Shown here piece by piece: positions 1 to 8,568 of a stretch of DNA of 64,000 bases. Position 1 is the stretch's first letter; each line of letters opens with the position of its first letter. The position numbers and the translations under genes were made by a program. This DNA comes from Collinsella sp. (lineage in GTDB: Bacteria; Actinomycetota; Coriobacteriia; Coriobacteriales; Coriobacteriaceae): positions 41,017 to 105,016 of the forward strand of contig DXMW01000017.1 in assembly GCA_019414045.1 (NCBI GenBank), in the 5' to 3' direction. The notes beneath the pieces were generated by a model. That model was not told the DNA's origin. It did no database searches and saw only the letters and a program-made list of their open reading frames with translations.

Positions 1-1137
1 GCATACGACGCCGCGAAGGACGCGCTCGGCGGAATCGACATCGAGTCCCTCAAGCAGAACCTCGATGCCGCCAAGAGCAAGGCCGCTACTGCCCAGGCAG
101 CTCTCGATAAGGCAAACGCCACGCTTGCTGACAGCAAGACGAAGGCAGCCGACGCCGCTGCTCACAAGGCGAAGGCTCGCAGCGCCCGCGATGCCGCCAA
201 GGCAAAGTCCGAACAGGCCAATGAGGCGTATGGCAACGCTACCGCTTCGGTCAAGGACCTTGCCGCCAAGCGCGATGCCGCCCAGGCGGACCTTGCGAAT
301 AAGCAGGGCTCGCTTGGCGATGCCAAGAAGGCCGACGATGCCGCCCAGACTGGTGTAGACAAGGCCCAGGCCGCAGATGTCCAGGCCGCGACTGCTCTTT
401 CGGACGCCAAGCAGGCAGTTGCCGCCAAGACGCAGGCTGTGTCCGATGCGCAGGCCAAGGCCAAGGCTGCTGAGGGTGAGCTGGCTACCGCGAACAAGGC
501 CTTCGAGCGCTTTGCCGGCGCCCAGAAGGCGGTCGACGACGCCAAGGCCGCCTATGACGCTGCCGTCGCCGGTGTCGCCGATGCCCAGAAGCAGCTCGAG
601 GCCGCCAACGAAGCCGTCGTCGATGCGAATTTCGAGATCGTCAAGGCCAAGGCCGAGCTTGCCAGCGATGAGGCACTCAAGGCCGATCTTGAGGCTGTCG
701 ACCACAAGGCATCCCTTGCCGCGGGCACGACGGGCAACGAGAAGCTGGTCAAGCTGAACGCTGCCTACGCTCGCTATAAGGCTGCCGTCGATGCCGCCGC
801 TGGTCTCAAGGCTGCTCTGAGCGATGCCGATGCCAAGCTGTCCGATGCCAACGACGCCTATGCCGCCGCGCTGGCTGAGCTTGGCGATGCCAAGGATGCC
901 CTGGCTGCCGCGCAGGCCGAGTACGACAAGTATCATCCCAAGGCTGAGCCGCAGGCCAAGCCTCAGGTTGCACAGGCTGCTGCAAAGGCTCCTGTCGCCA
1001 AGAAGAAGGCCACGTCGGCCGCGCTCGCCCAGACTGGCGATGACTCCGCTCTTGCGGGCGAGGTGTTCGTCATCGGCGGTATCACCCTCGTGGCCGCTGG
1101 TGTGACGCTGAGCGATCGTCGTCGCAAGCAGATGTAG
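1..1137 (+). CDS. Coiled-coil, alanine-rich surface protein, C-terminal part (5' truncated)
   Basis: The frame is open from base 1, so the protein starts before the window; 378 residues are visible. Nearly all of it is a low-complexity Ala/Lys/Asp/Glu sequence with repeating patterns such as DAKKADDAA and AQKQLEAANEA, typical of a long alpha-helical coiled coil. The end has sortase-substrate architecture: LAQTGD, about 20 hydrophobic residues (GEVFVIGGITLVAAGVTL), then a basic tail RRRKQM. LAQTG departs from canonical LPXTG because Pro is replaced by Ala, so anchoring to peptidoglycan is likely but not certain. The role is unknown; a stalk or adhesin-like protein is plausible. A strong terminator follows. 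Confidence 0.8.
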   Translation, partial: AYDAAKDALGGIDIESLKQNLDAAKSKAATAQAALDKANATLADSKTKAADAAAHKAKARSARDAAKAKSEQANEAYGNATASVKDLAAKRDAAQADLANKQGSLGDAKKADDAAQTGVDKAQAADVQAATALSDAKQAVAAKTQAVSDAQAKAKAAEGELATANKAFERFAGAQKAVDDAKAAYDAAVAGVADAQKQLEAANEAVVDANFEIVKAKAELASDEALKADLEAVDHKASLAAGTTGNEKLVKLNAAYARYKAAVDAAAGLKAALSDADAKLSDANDAYAAALAELGDAKDALAAAQAEYDKYHPKAEPQAKPQVAQAAAKAPVAKKKATSAALAQTGDDSALAGEVFVIGGITLVAAGVTLSDRRRKQM

Positions 1138-1204
1138 CGTTTCGAGCGTAGATTCTGCAACGAACTTCGGTTCATAGCAGGAACGCTTCGATAGCTTAAC
1201 CGAT

Positions 1205-1246
1205 AAGGCCGGCGCGCTGTTAAACGCAGCGCGCCGGCCTTTCTTT
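1205..1246 (+). terminator. Rho-independent terminator of the coiled-coil protein gene
   Basis: A perfect 15-bp stem (1205-1219 with 1227-1241), 7-nt loop, then TTCTTTG. It lies about 70 nt after the stop codon. Confidence 0.85.
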
Positions 1247-1252
1247 GTTTCG

Positions 1253-1297
1253 ATATCAAAAAGCCCGGTCGGTAGCCGCGAAAGCTACCGACCGGGC
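1253..1297 (-). terminator. Rho-independent terminator of the OPT transporter gene
   Basis: A 14-bp perfect stem (1263-1276 with 1284-1297). Read on the minus strand it is followed by TTTTTGATATC. It faces the terminator at 1205, so the two convergent genes each have their own stop. Confidence 0.85.
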
Positions 1298-1338
1298 AAA
1301 TCGTAGGCAATATGGTTGCTGTCGAGCAGCTGCTCAGC

Positions 1339-3042
1339 TTATCCCAGCAGACTCAGACCGACGGAGACAAACGCCAGGATAACGCCGACGATGGACTCGC
1401 CGCCGAGCAGGCCGCTGGCGACAACCAGACCCTGTTCCTGGAAGGCGGCGTCCTTGGCAGCCCTTTCCTCGTCAGAAAGACCAGCGGTGGCGTCGCGGTG
1501 GGCGGACCACTTATCGTAGGCGAGCTTGACGCAGGAGCCCAGGAATGCCGTGAGTGACATGTAGAACGGCAGGTACACGCCCAGGCCGATCATCATGGCC
1601 GGAATGCCGAGCCAGTACATGACGATGCCGGCGATAAAGCCGCCCGCAAACCACGGCACGCTCGGGATGCCCGAGACCATGGTGGCGACGACGCTTGCCT
1701 GCGCGGCCACAAAGCTCTTGTCGGGTCCAAAGGCGTCCGGACCATAGGCGGTTACGAGCGCGACCATGACGGCGGCAGCGACCAGGGCGCCCACGATGCC
1801 GCCGATGGCCTGGCCGACCCACTGTGCACGCGGGTTGGTGCCCAGCACGGCGCCGGCCTTAAAGTCGTTCATGACGTCGCCCGCAAGGCCGCACGCTACG
1901 GCCACGATGCCGGCGATAAAGAACAGTTTAACCTGCGCGAGCTGCGCGAAGGCAGCCACGATGAGCATAACGATGAGGCCAAAGATCTCCATGGGGTCGA
2001 TGCCCGTCTGGCCGCAGCTCTGTGCGCTCATGATGGTGGTGACAAAGGTGAACAGCGTCACGATGACGGCCGGGACGGGACCAAGGTCGAGCGCGATGGC
2101 GACGATCACGGCGATGGCGGCAGCGCCCAGGCCGATGATGCCGGCGTCGAGTTTAAGGGAGCCCGAGATGAGCGACTGCTCGTCGGTGTCGGTGGAGCTG
2201 TCGGCAGCAAGACCGCGGACGATACCGGCGACCTGCGGCAGGATGTCCTTGAGGACGACGGCGACGCCAAAGCCCATCATGAGGCCCATGCCCAGGGACT
2301 TGACGATGCCCTGCGCAGTCACAACGTCGAACAGACCGGCAGCGGTGCCGCCCACGATGATGCCAAAGTTGCCCAGCAGGGCGCCGGCAAACCAGAAGGC
2401 GACCGGGGCGAAGCCCACGAGGAAGCCGACGGAGAGCAGCATGGGCGAGTTATAGATGCCAAAGGTCACGCCGGGGATGTTGAGCGTGCACAGCATGCTG
2501 GGCACCACGCCCAGGGCGTCGCGCAGCACGCTATAGATGCCGGCGATGGCCATGGAACCAAAGAGCTGCTTGCCGGTTTTGCCGCCAGCCTCGGTCGCGC
2601 GCAAGGTCTGAGCTGCGGCGTTGCCGGTGGGGAACTCAAGCGCGGCGTCCACGATAAAGTGACGGTGGATGAGCGCGGTGGCCAGCAGGCCCAGGATGGT
2701 GCCGGCGAGTGCCACGATAAACATGTCGAGCCAGCTGATCTGGTCGGCATAGCCCAGCATCCAGGCGCCCGGGATGGTAAACGCCAGGCCGCCGGCGACC
2801 ATGGCGCCCGCGGACATGATGGTGTGGGTGACGTTGGCCTCGTTGAGGCTGGCGTTGCCCATGAGCTTCAGGAAGAACAGCGAGATGACGGCAGCGAAAA
2901 TGATTGGCCAGGGGAGGGCGCCCATCTTGAGGGCCGTGTAGGCCGAGCTTGCCGTGATGATCACGCAGCCAAGGACGCCGATGACGACACCGCGCAGCGT
3001 GAGTTGCCCGCGCATCGAGGCGCGGTTCGAGGGATTGCTCAT
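1339..3042 (-). CDS. OPT family oligopeptide/metal-chelate transporter
   Basis: This 567-aa polytopic membrane protein has about 14 hydrophobic segments. Family hallmarks are NEANVTHTIMSAGAM near residue 70, the FPTGNAAAQTL motif near residue 140 and a C-terminal ASGLLGGESIVGV segment. OPT proteins import oligopeptides or metal-chelate substrates by proton symport; the substrate cannot be told from sequence. An AAGGAG ribosome site lies 7 nt before the ATG. It is transcribed divergently from coaX and ends at its own terminator, so it is monocistronic. Confidence 0.88.
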   Translation of the reverse strand: MSNPSNRASMRGQLTLRGVVIGVLGCVIITASSAYTALKMGALPWPIIFAAVISLFFLKLMGNASLNEANVTHTIMSAGAMVAGGLAFTIPGAWMLGYADQISWLDMFIVALAGTILGLLATALIHRHFIVDAALEFPTGNAAAQTLRATEAGGKTGKQLFGSMAIAGIYSVLRDALGVVPSMLCTLNIPGVTFGIYNSPMLLSVGFLVGFAPVAFWFAGALLGNFGIIVGGTAAGLFDVVTAQGIVKSLGMGLMMGFGVAVVLKDILPQVAGIVRGLAADSSTDTDEQSLISGSLKLDAGIIGLGAAAIAVIVAIALDLGPVPAVIVTLFTFVTTIMSAQSCGQTGIDPMEIFGLIVMLIVAAFAQLAQVKLFFIAGIVAVACGLAGDVMNDFKAGAVLGTNPRAQWVGQAIGGIVGALVAAAVMVALVTAYGPDAFGPDKSFVAAQASVVATMVSGIPSVPWFAGGFIAGIVMYWLGIPAMMIGLGVYLPFYMSLTAFLGSCVKLAYDKWSAHRDATAGLSDEERAAKDAAFQEQGLVVASGLLGGESIVGVILAFVSVGLSLLG

Positions 3043-3152
3043 ATTGAACTCCTTTGCGTATATCCGCTTCCCCCGGGAGCGCCGCTACGGATGCGGCGCG
3101 GGAAGTCGGGTTACCAAAGGCCGTCGCGTGAGCTCGCAAACGACCGCGCATC

Positions 3153-3207
3153 AGTATAGCCGCAACCTAGTCATTTTGGGATGACTGGTTTAGGTAGGCG
3201 ATATACT
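3153..3207. promoter_or_regulatory. Divergent promoter region between the OPT transporter and coaX
   Basis: A TATACT -10-like hexamer sits at 3202-3207 (plus) and another at 3153-3158 on the minus strand. Between them a 6-bp inverted repeat AGTCAT-tttggg-ATGACT (3169-3186) could be an operator. The -35 boxes are weak. Confidence 0.35.
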
Positions 3208-3234
3208 GCTGGGCAGACGAAAGGAGCGCCGACG

Positions 3235-4086
3235 ATGCTTAATGGGTGCGCATATATATTGACGGTCGACGTGGGTAACACGTTCATTCGCTTTGGCCTG
3301 TTTGCAGAGGATTCGGCCGCGGCGCAGGAATGCCCGCTTGCGACGTGCGAGATCACGACGCCATCGAGCATTACGGCCGACGAAGCGCGTATGCGTCTCG
3401 CTCAAGTCATGGCCGCGCTGGCGGCTGATGCGGGCATGCCCGGCGCGCTCGTGCCCACGGCGGCCGTGCTGAGCTGCGTGGTGCCGGCGCTCGAGCGCCC
3501 GTGGAAGGCGGCGCTTTCCCGTACCTGCACGGGGCGCGTGCTCACCGTGGGGCCGGGCCTCAAGACCGGCATGCCCGTGCACTACGACGACCCGGCCGAG
3601 ATCGGCCCCGACCGCATCGCCGATGCCGTGGCGGCCCGTGCCGTCTACGGCTCTCCGTGCATCGTGATCGACCTGGGCACGACGACCAATATCGAGGTCA
3701 TCGACGCGTGCGGTACCTTTGTGGGCGGCGTCATCGCGCCGGGTCTGGCGCTCGGCGCCCGCTCGCTCTCGGCCGCTGCGGCGCGTCTGCCGCAGGTCGA
3801 GCCTTCGGCGCCCACGCATGTGATCGGCCGCAACACGCGCGAGGCCATGCGCTCGGGCGTGGTCTTGGGCGAGGTAGCCCGCATCGACGGCATGCTCGAC
3901 ATGGTGCTCGCCGAGATGCGCGCGACCAAGGCCGCGGGGGAAGGCAACGTGCCCATCGTCATTACCGGCGACGATGCCGAGGCACTCGCGTCGCTGGTCG
4001 GTCACAGTCTGACGGTCGACGACGCGCTGACGTTGCGGGGACTGGCCGAGCTCTACCGCATCAACCAAAAGCCCCGCCGCGTGTAA
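3235..4086 (+). CDS. coaX: Type III pantothenate kinase
   Basis: Phosphorylates pantothenate to 4'-phosphopantothenate, the first step of coenzyme A synthesis; the type III enzyme of the ASKHA fold. Visible motifs are the N-terminal nucleotide site DVGNTFIRFGLF, GPDRIADAVAA, the second phosphate-binding strand DLGTTTNIEVID and GGVIAPG. The length of 283 aa is slightly above the family norm of about 255-270. ATG 3235 is chosen because AAAGGAG lies 8 nt upstream; the earlier in-frame ATG at 3181 has no ribosome site. Confidence 0.92.
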   Translation: MLNGCAYILTVDVGNTFIRFGLFAEDSAAAQECPLATCEITTPSSITADEARMRLAQVMAALAADAGMPGALVPTAAVLSCVVPALERPWKAALSRTCTGRVLTVGPGLKTGMPVHYDDPAEIGPDRIADAVAARAVYGSPCIVIDLGTTTNIEVIDACGTFVGGVIAPGLALGARSLSAAAARLPQVEPSAPTHVIGRNTREAMRSGVVLGEVARIDGMLDMVLAEMRATKAAGEGNVPIVITGDDAEALASLVGHSLTVDDALTLRGLAELYRINQKPRRV

Positions 4087-4127
4087 AAGTGAGGGCGCCG
4101 GTGGGACAAACGCCTCCACCTTTCACC

Positions 4128-4136
4128 TGCTACAAT
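4128..4136 (+). promoter_or_regulatory. Extended -10 promoter for the dCMP deaminase gene
   Basis: TGC-TACAAT matches an extended -10 (TGn TATAAT). No clear -35 box is seen. It lies 42 nt after the coaX stop. Confidence 0.4.
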
Positions 4137-4170
4137 GGGTCAAACTATTGCGATTACGGAGGTGTCTGTC

Positions 4171-4695
4171 ATGTCGGACGATCTTCATCAAACTTCGTCA
4201 GGCAAGCGCCTGGACGTCATTAGCTGGGACGAGTTCTTTATGAGCGTGGCCATCGCCGCGCAGCGCCGCAGCAAGGACCCCAACACGCAGGTGGGTGCGT
4301 GCATCGCCAACACCAACCATCGCATCCTTTCGGTGGGCTACAACGGTACACCCTCGGCGCTCAACGACGACTTTTTCCCGTGGGGTACGAGCGACGACCC
4401 GCTGCAGGACAAGCACAACTACGTGGTCCATGCCGAGGCCAACGCCGTGCTCAACTACCGTGGCTCGCTCAAGGACCTCGAGGGTTCCACGGTCTACGTC
4501 ACGCTGTTCCCGTGCCACGACTGCGCCAAGATTTTGGCTCAGGTGGGCGTGGGCGAGGTCGTCTACCTGGACAACAAGTACGCCGACACCGATGACGGAC
4601 GCATCAGCCGCCGCATCCTCGACTCCTGTGGCATCAGCTACCGCCAGGTTATCGTCGATGTTCACATCGGCACCGAGGGGCGGGCTCAGCAGTAG
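4171..4695 (+). CDS. Deoxycytidylate (dCMP) deaminase family protein
   Basis: A zinc-dependent CMP/dCMP deaminase of 174 aa, converting dCMP to dUMP for thymidylate synthesis. The zinc signature is complete: HAEANAVLN (His ligand and catalytic Glu, about residue 87) and PCHDCAK (two Cys ligands, about 115 and 118). The neighbouring NTNHRILSVGYNGTP is typical of dCMP deaminases and ComEB-type proteins rather than cytidine or tRNA-adenosine deaminases. ATG 4171 is preferred over ATG 4135 because GGAGGTG lies 6 nt before it. Confidence 0.88.
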   Translation: MSDDLHQTSSGKRLDVISWDEFFMSVAIAAQRRSKDPNTQVGACIANTNHRILSVGYNGTPSALNDDFFPWGTSDDPLQDKHNYVVHAEANAVLNYRGSLKDLEGSTVYVTLFPCHDCAKILAQVGVGEVVYLDNKYADTDDGRISRRILDSCGISYRQVIVDVHIGTEGRAQQ

Positions 4696-4866
4696 CGCGT
4701 GGCAACGCCAGCTGGCAACAAAAGGCAGCCAAAAGAGCCCCGTCCCAAATTGACTACTCGTGAAAGTCGCGTCTGCGCGCATGGACGGCTCGTGAGCGGG
4801 TACACGGCTGTAGTAACATAGCTCTGTCCGCGGGCGCGCCCGCGTTATTGTGAGAAAGGAGCCCCT

Positions 4867-5145
4867 GTGGCTGTTAACGAAGAGCTGCTTAAGAAGGTTC
4901 TTGAAGAGATTCGCCCCAACCTACAGGCCGACGGCGGCGACATGGAGTATATAGGCGTTGATGACGAGGGCGTCGTCAAGCTGGAGCTTCAGGGCGCCTG
5001 TGCCGGTTGTCCCATGAGCGCCCTGACGCTTTCCATGGGCATCGAGCGTATCCTCAAGGAGCACGTGCCCGGCGTTACGCGTGTCGAGCAGGTCAATGCC
5101 TCCGGCGAGACCGATGACCTGTACGACGAGTACGCGCCGTTCTAA
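4867..5145 (+). CDS. NifU C-terminal-domain Fe-S scaffold protein
   Basis: This 92-aa protein consists only of the NifU C-terminal domain. It has LQADGGDMEY and the CAGC metal-binding pair in GACAGCPMS, which carries a transferable [4Fe-4S] cluster in NifU/Nfu proteins. It likely helps mature Fe-S enzymes. The start is GTG, supported by AAAGGAG 6 nt upstream. A short GC palindrome (GCGGGCGCGCCCGC, about 4830-4843) lies just before the ribosome site. Confidence 0.9.
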   Translation: MAVNEELLKKVLEEIRPNLQADGGDMEYIGVDDEGVVKLELQGACAGCPMSALTLSMGIERILKEHVPGVTRVEQVNASGETDDLYDEYAPF

Positions 5146-5254
5146 GATGCGAAAGCTGCGGACGGCATACTCCGCATAGACGTTACGCCCAAATATGCGG
5201 CTGCGAGCGCAAGGCCCGCGGCCGCATTTGTATGTAGGGAGTAGGAGGGTCGAC

Positions 5255-6076
5255 ATGCTCAACGACTTCTACCATATGCTTGATCCCGTCGCGATCTCGG
5301 CGGGCCCCATCACCATCTACTGGTACGGCCTGGCCTACGTGGTCGGCGCCCTGCTCACGGCGGTCGTCATGTACCGCACGCAGCGTCGCTGGGGTTTTGA
5401 CATTACGGTCGACGACCTGACAAGTGTCGTGGTCGGCGTGGTCTTTGGCCTTATCATTGGCGCCCGCCTGTTCTACGTCATCTTTTACGGCGACGGCTAC
5501 TACTGGGCGCATCCGCTCGAGATCTTTGCCACCAACGAGGGCGGCATGAGCTTCCATGGCGGTTTGGTGGGCGGCGTTATCGGCGGCGTGCTCGTGTGCC
5601 GCATGTACAAGCTCGACGCATGGACTTTGGCAGACCTTGCCGTCATAGGCGCGCCGCTGGCCTTGTGCCTGGGCCGTTGTGCCAACTTTGTCAACGGTGA
5701 GCTGTGGGGCAAGCCGACCGATCTGCCCTGGGGCGTGGTCTTCGGTGGCACCGCGGGCGATATGCCGCGTCACCCCTCCCAGCTCTACGAGGCATTTCTT
5801 GAGGGCATCGTGCTCTTTTGCATTCTGCAGGTGCTCAGCCGCAAAAAGCCGCTACTGCCCCAAGGCACGTTTATGGGCGTGTTTGTGATGGGTTACGGCA
5901 TCGTCCGCTTCCTCATTGAGTTTGTGCGCGTGCCCGATGCGCAGCTGGGCTATCTACTGGGTGGCGTTATCACCATGGGCCAGTTGCTGAGCCTGCCGCT
6001 CGTAATCGCGGGCCTGGCGCTCATCATCTTTGCCCGTCGCCGCAACCAGCCCCAGCGCGTCTACCTGGACGCCTAA
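5255..6076 (+). CDS. lgt: Prolipoprotein diacylglyceryl transferase
   Basis: Transfers diacylglycerol from phosphatidylglycerol to the lipobox cysteine of prelipoproteins in the membrane. At 273 aa it has about seven hydrophobic segments and the Lgt signature LCLGRCANFVNGELWG, plus the essential-type HGGLVGG and PRHPSQLYEA motifs. ATG 5255 follows a GGAGGG site; an in-frame ATG at 5195 lacks one. Two hairpin repeats in opposite orientation follow the gene. Confidence 0.95.
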   Translation: MLNDFYHMLDPVAISAGPITIYWYGLAYVVGALLTAVVMYRTQRRWGFDITVDDLTSVVVGVVFGLIIGARLFYVIFYGDGYYWAHPLEIFATNEGGMSFHGGLVGGVIGGVLVCRMYKLDAWTLADLAVIGAPLALCLGRCANFVNGELWGKPTDLPWGVVFGGTAGDMPRHPSQLYEAFLEGIVLFCILQVLSRKKPLLPQGTFMGVFVMGYGIVRFLIEFVRVPDAQLGYLLGGVITMGQLLSLPLVIAGLALIIFARRRNQPQRVYLDA

Positions 6077-6083
6077 CCACCAA

Positions 6084-6120
6084 AACCACCACAAAGGGGA
6101 CAGGAACCTTTGTGGTGGTT
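6084..6120 (+). repeat. GGGACAGG-loop hairpin repeat, CCACCACAAAGG stem
   Basis: A perfect 14-bp stem (6084-6097 with 6107-6120) encloses GGACAGGAA. There is no U tract, so it is not an ordinary terminator. It begins 7 nt after the lgt stop and belongs to the dispersed family described under findings. Confidence 0.8.
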
Positions 6121-6141
6121 CGCTGGGCGACGATGACAGAA

Positions 6142-6200
6142 CCGTAACGTTTCCCCAGATAAAACCTGCCAAAATAAACCTGTCCCTTTTTGGCAGGTTT
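6142..6200 (-). repeat. GGGACAGG-loop hairpin repeat, CCTGCCAAAA stem, inverted
   Basis: Stem 6162-6174 with 6188-6200. On the minus strand the loop reads AGGGACAGGTTTA, identical to the loop at 11034-11046. The flank at 6142-6161 (minus: TTTATCTGNNGAAACGTTA) is also shared with that copy. It forms an inverted pair with the repeat at 6084. Confidence 0.85.
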
Positions 6201-6219
6201 CTAGAAAGGCTTTCGGACT

Positions 6220-8403
6220 GTGAAGGATTCCGACCTCTCCACAACGGCTGCGCGCGACGCTGCCCGCATCGTCTGGTTTAAGCGCTACCCCGCCAAGCAG
6301 ACGCTCATCGCATTTTTGCTCGCGCTGTTGGCGACCACGGCGTTTTCCATCGATCCCGCCCCGGTGTCGAGCAACGCAGTCTTGGCGATTGACCCCAAAG
6401 CCTCGGGCATGCTGTACGTGTGCTACGAGGTGCTCCTCTCGTTTGCCGGCCATACCGACGCGGTCATGCTGCTTGCGCTTGCCTGCTTGCTCACTCTGCC
6501 GTTTCGCTACGTGTTCTTTGGTCGTGGCGACACCTGGCGTCCATCGATCATTCTGCCGTCGCTGTTCTTCGCCATCTGCATGGTGTTCGGCCGCAGCTAC
6601 GACCTCACCGACTCGGCCGAGATTGTCCTTGGCGACAAAGCTCGCATCATCTGCGCCTGGATTGGCGGCGCGGGCTGGATGCTCCTGGCGATCGTTGCCT
6701 TCTACCTTGCCTTTGAGTGTCTAGATTGGCTGAGCTCCCGACGCATCCCGTTTTCCGAAGCGCACTTTGGCCGCGTATGGCGTGTGACTCACGCCGTGCT
6801 CTCGGTCCATCCCTTTGCCGGGCCCTTCCTGGTGCTTATGATCGCCTGGACGCCCACGCTCATCGCTTCACTGCCCGGCCTTTTTATGGGAGATACGGGC
6901 GCGCAGATTCGCCAGTGGTTCAACTATCCCAACGGCACGAGCGACTACCTGCGCCTACTCAACCCCAACGTGCTGCTCAACGGGCATCATCCCGTAGTGC
7001 ACACGGCCATTATCGGCTCGTGCGTCCAGCTGGGGCTTTCACTGTTCAACAGTGCCAACGCAGGTCTTGCCATCTATACCTGTGCTCAGTTCGTCATCAC
7101 GGCTGCCTGCATGGCCTATTCCATTTCGTCGCTGCGCAAACTGGGCGTGAGTCTGCCGGGTCGCGGTGCGATCCTGCTGTTCTTTGCGTTTATGCCGATG
7201 TTCTCTAACTACGCGGCGTTGCTCACCAAAGACGTGCTCTTTGCCGACGCGTTCTTGGTGCTGCTGGTACAGACCGTCAAGCTCGTGGCATGTGGCTTGC
7301 CCCGTCGTGATGTCAATGCCGAGCGAGCGGGCGAGAAAGCCCCCGTGCTCTTTGCGTGCCACGACTGGCTGCTGCTCGCTCTGGGCGCCATGGGTTCCAC
7401 ATTTCTGCGCAACGGCGGCCTGGTGTTTCCCCTGGCGGCATGCGTAATCGCGGCGGCGTTTTGCGTATGGGACGTGCATGTGGCTCGTCGTGCAGCCAAG
7501 CAGACTGGTGCTGCGCCTTCGGGCGCCATCCCGCGTTTCCGCTGGGTTGGCGTTCTCGCGGTGCTCGCGCTCTGCCTTGCCTCTAATATGTACTTCACCA
7601 AGGTCTTTATGCCGGCGCACGACATTACGCCCGGTTCCAAGCGCGAAATCCTCTCGATTCCGTTCCAGCAGACGGCTCGTTTCGTCCAAAAGCACGACGG
7701 CCTCAACTCGGGCGTCAACCCTACGGTTAAGGAGGACGGCACCATCGTGGAGGCGCCCTGCGACGGTTTGGTAACCGATGAGGAGCGCGCTGCGATCGAT
7801 CGGGTGCTCAAGTACGAGAACCTGGGCCGCCGCTACAACCCCGACAAGTCCGATGCCGTCAAGAACTGCTTTAACGAGTACGCCTCGCAGGAGGACATCG
7901 ATGCCTATTTTGCGGTATGGGCCCAGATGTTTAAGAAGGATCCCGAGTGCTATATTTCGGCGCTTATCAATAACTACTATGGTTATTTTTATCCGAGCGC
8001 GCGCGATGCCTGGGTCTACAGCACGGCGCGTAGTGCCGAGATCATGGCGCGTCCCGACAACCTCAAGTACTTCGACTTCCATCCGGTTGACAGCAACGTG
8101 GTGCGCTGGTGCGACCACCTGATCAATTTGTACCGTGTGGCGGTGCAGCGTGTTCCCTTTATCTCGCTCACCATGAGCTCGGCCACCTATGTGTGGATCA
8201 TGATCGCCGTGGTGGTCTACTTGCTGCGTCGTCATTCATGGCGTGCGCTGGCGATCTGGGTGCCGCTGTTGGGCGTGCTCGCTGTGTGCCTGATTGGCCC
8301 GTGCAACGGCTCGACTTACATGCGCTACCTGTATCCGGTCATCGCCTGCATGCCCTTCGCCATCGGCGCCACCGTCACCCGCAGCGACTTCTTCTGGTTC
8401 TAA
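6220..8403 (+). CDS. DUF6020-type polytopic membrane protein
   Basis: A 727-aa integral membrane protein with about 12 hydrophobic helices and a soluble segment at roughly residues 460-640. The stretch WTPTLIASLPGLFMGDTG followed by NGHHPVVHT resembles DUF6020 proteins, common in Coriobacteriia and related in layout to GT-C membrane glycosyltransferases. A role in cell-envelope glycan assembly is inference only. Start is GTG 6220 with AAAGG upstream; the coding sequence starts just after an inverted hairpin repeat and ends at another one. Confidence 0.75.
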   Translation: MKDSDLSTTAARDAARIVWFKRYPAKQTLIAFLLALLATTAFSIDPAPVSSNAVLAIDPKASGMLYVCYEVLLSFAGHTDAVMLLALACLLTLPFRYVFFGRGDTWRPSIILPSLFFAICMVFGRSYDLTDSAEIVLGDKARIICAWIGGAGWMLLAIVAFYLAFECLDWLSSRRIPFSEAHFGRVWRVTHAVLSVHPFAGPFLVLMIAWTPTLIASLPGLFMGDTGAQIRQWFNYPNGTSDYLRLLNPNVLLNGHHPVVHTAIIGSCVQLGLSLFNSANAGLAIYTCAQFVITAACMAYSISSLRKLGVSLPGRGAILLFFAFMPMFSNYAALLTKDVLFADAFLVLLVQTVKLVACGLPRRDVNAERAGEKAPVLFACHDWLLLALGAMGSTFLRNGGLVFPLAACVIAAAFCVWDVHVARRAAKQTGAAPSGAIPRFRWVGVLAVLALCLASNMYFTKVFMPAHDITPGSKREILSIPFQQTARFVQKHDGLNSGVNPTVKEDGTIVEAPCDGLVTDEERAAIDRVLKYENLGRRYNPDKSDAVKNCFNEYASQEDIDAYFAVWAQMFKKDPECYISALINNYYGYFYPSARDAWVYSTARSAEIMARPDNLKYFDFHPVDSNVVRWCDHLINLYRVAVQRVPFISLTMSSATYVWIMIAVVVYLLRRHSWRALAIWVPLLGVLAVCLIGPCNGSTYMRYLYPVIACMPFAIGATVTRSDFFWF

Positions 8404-8404
8404 C

Positions 8405-8438
8405 TTGGTGCATTGAGGGCCAGGTTTCTTTGCACCAA
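8405..8438 (+). repeat. Degenerate GGGACAGG-family hairpin, TTGGTGCA stem
   Basis: Arms TTGGTGCA (8405-8412) and TGCACCAA (8431-8438) enclose a loop containing GGGCCAGGTTT, one change from GGGACAGGTTT. AGGGGACAT follows. It starts 1 nt after the stop codon. The same stem sequence occurs at 45224-45256. Confidence 0.7.
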
Positions 8439-8568
8439 AGGGGACATCATCACGACGCCTTCATTTTGGGGTTTATCTCGCAGGCCAGTAGGTATATCAT
8501 AACGACGTTTGTTTATATTGCCCGAGCATCTGCGCTGGGCTTTAGGTCGAAACCGATAGGAGACACGT

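Noticed and set aside
4730..4755. GTCCCAAATTG resembling the GGGAC loop on the minus strand
   Set aside because: No matching stem arms could be found, so it is not counted as a family member.
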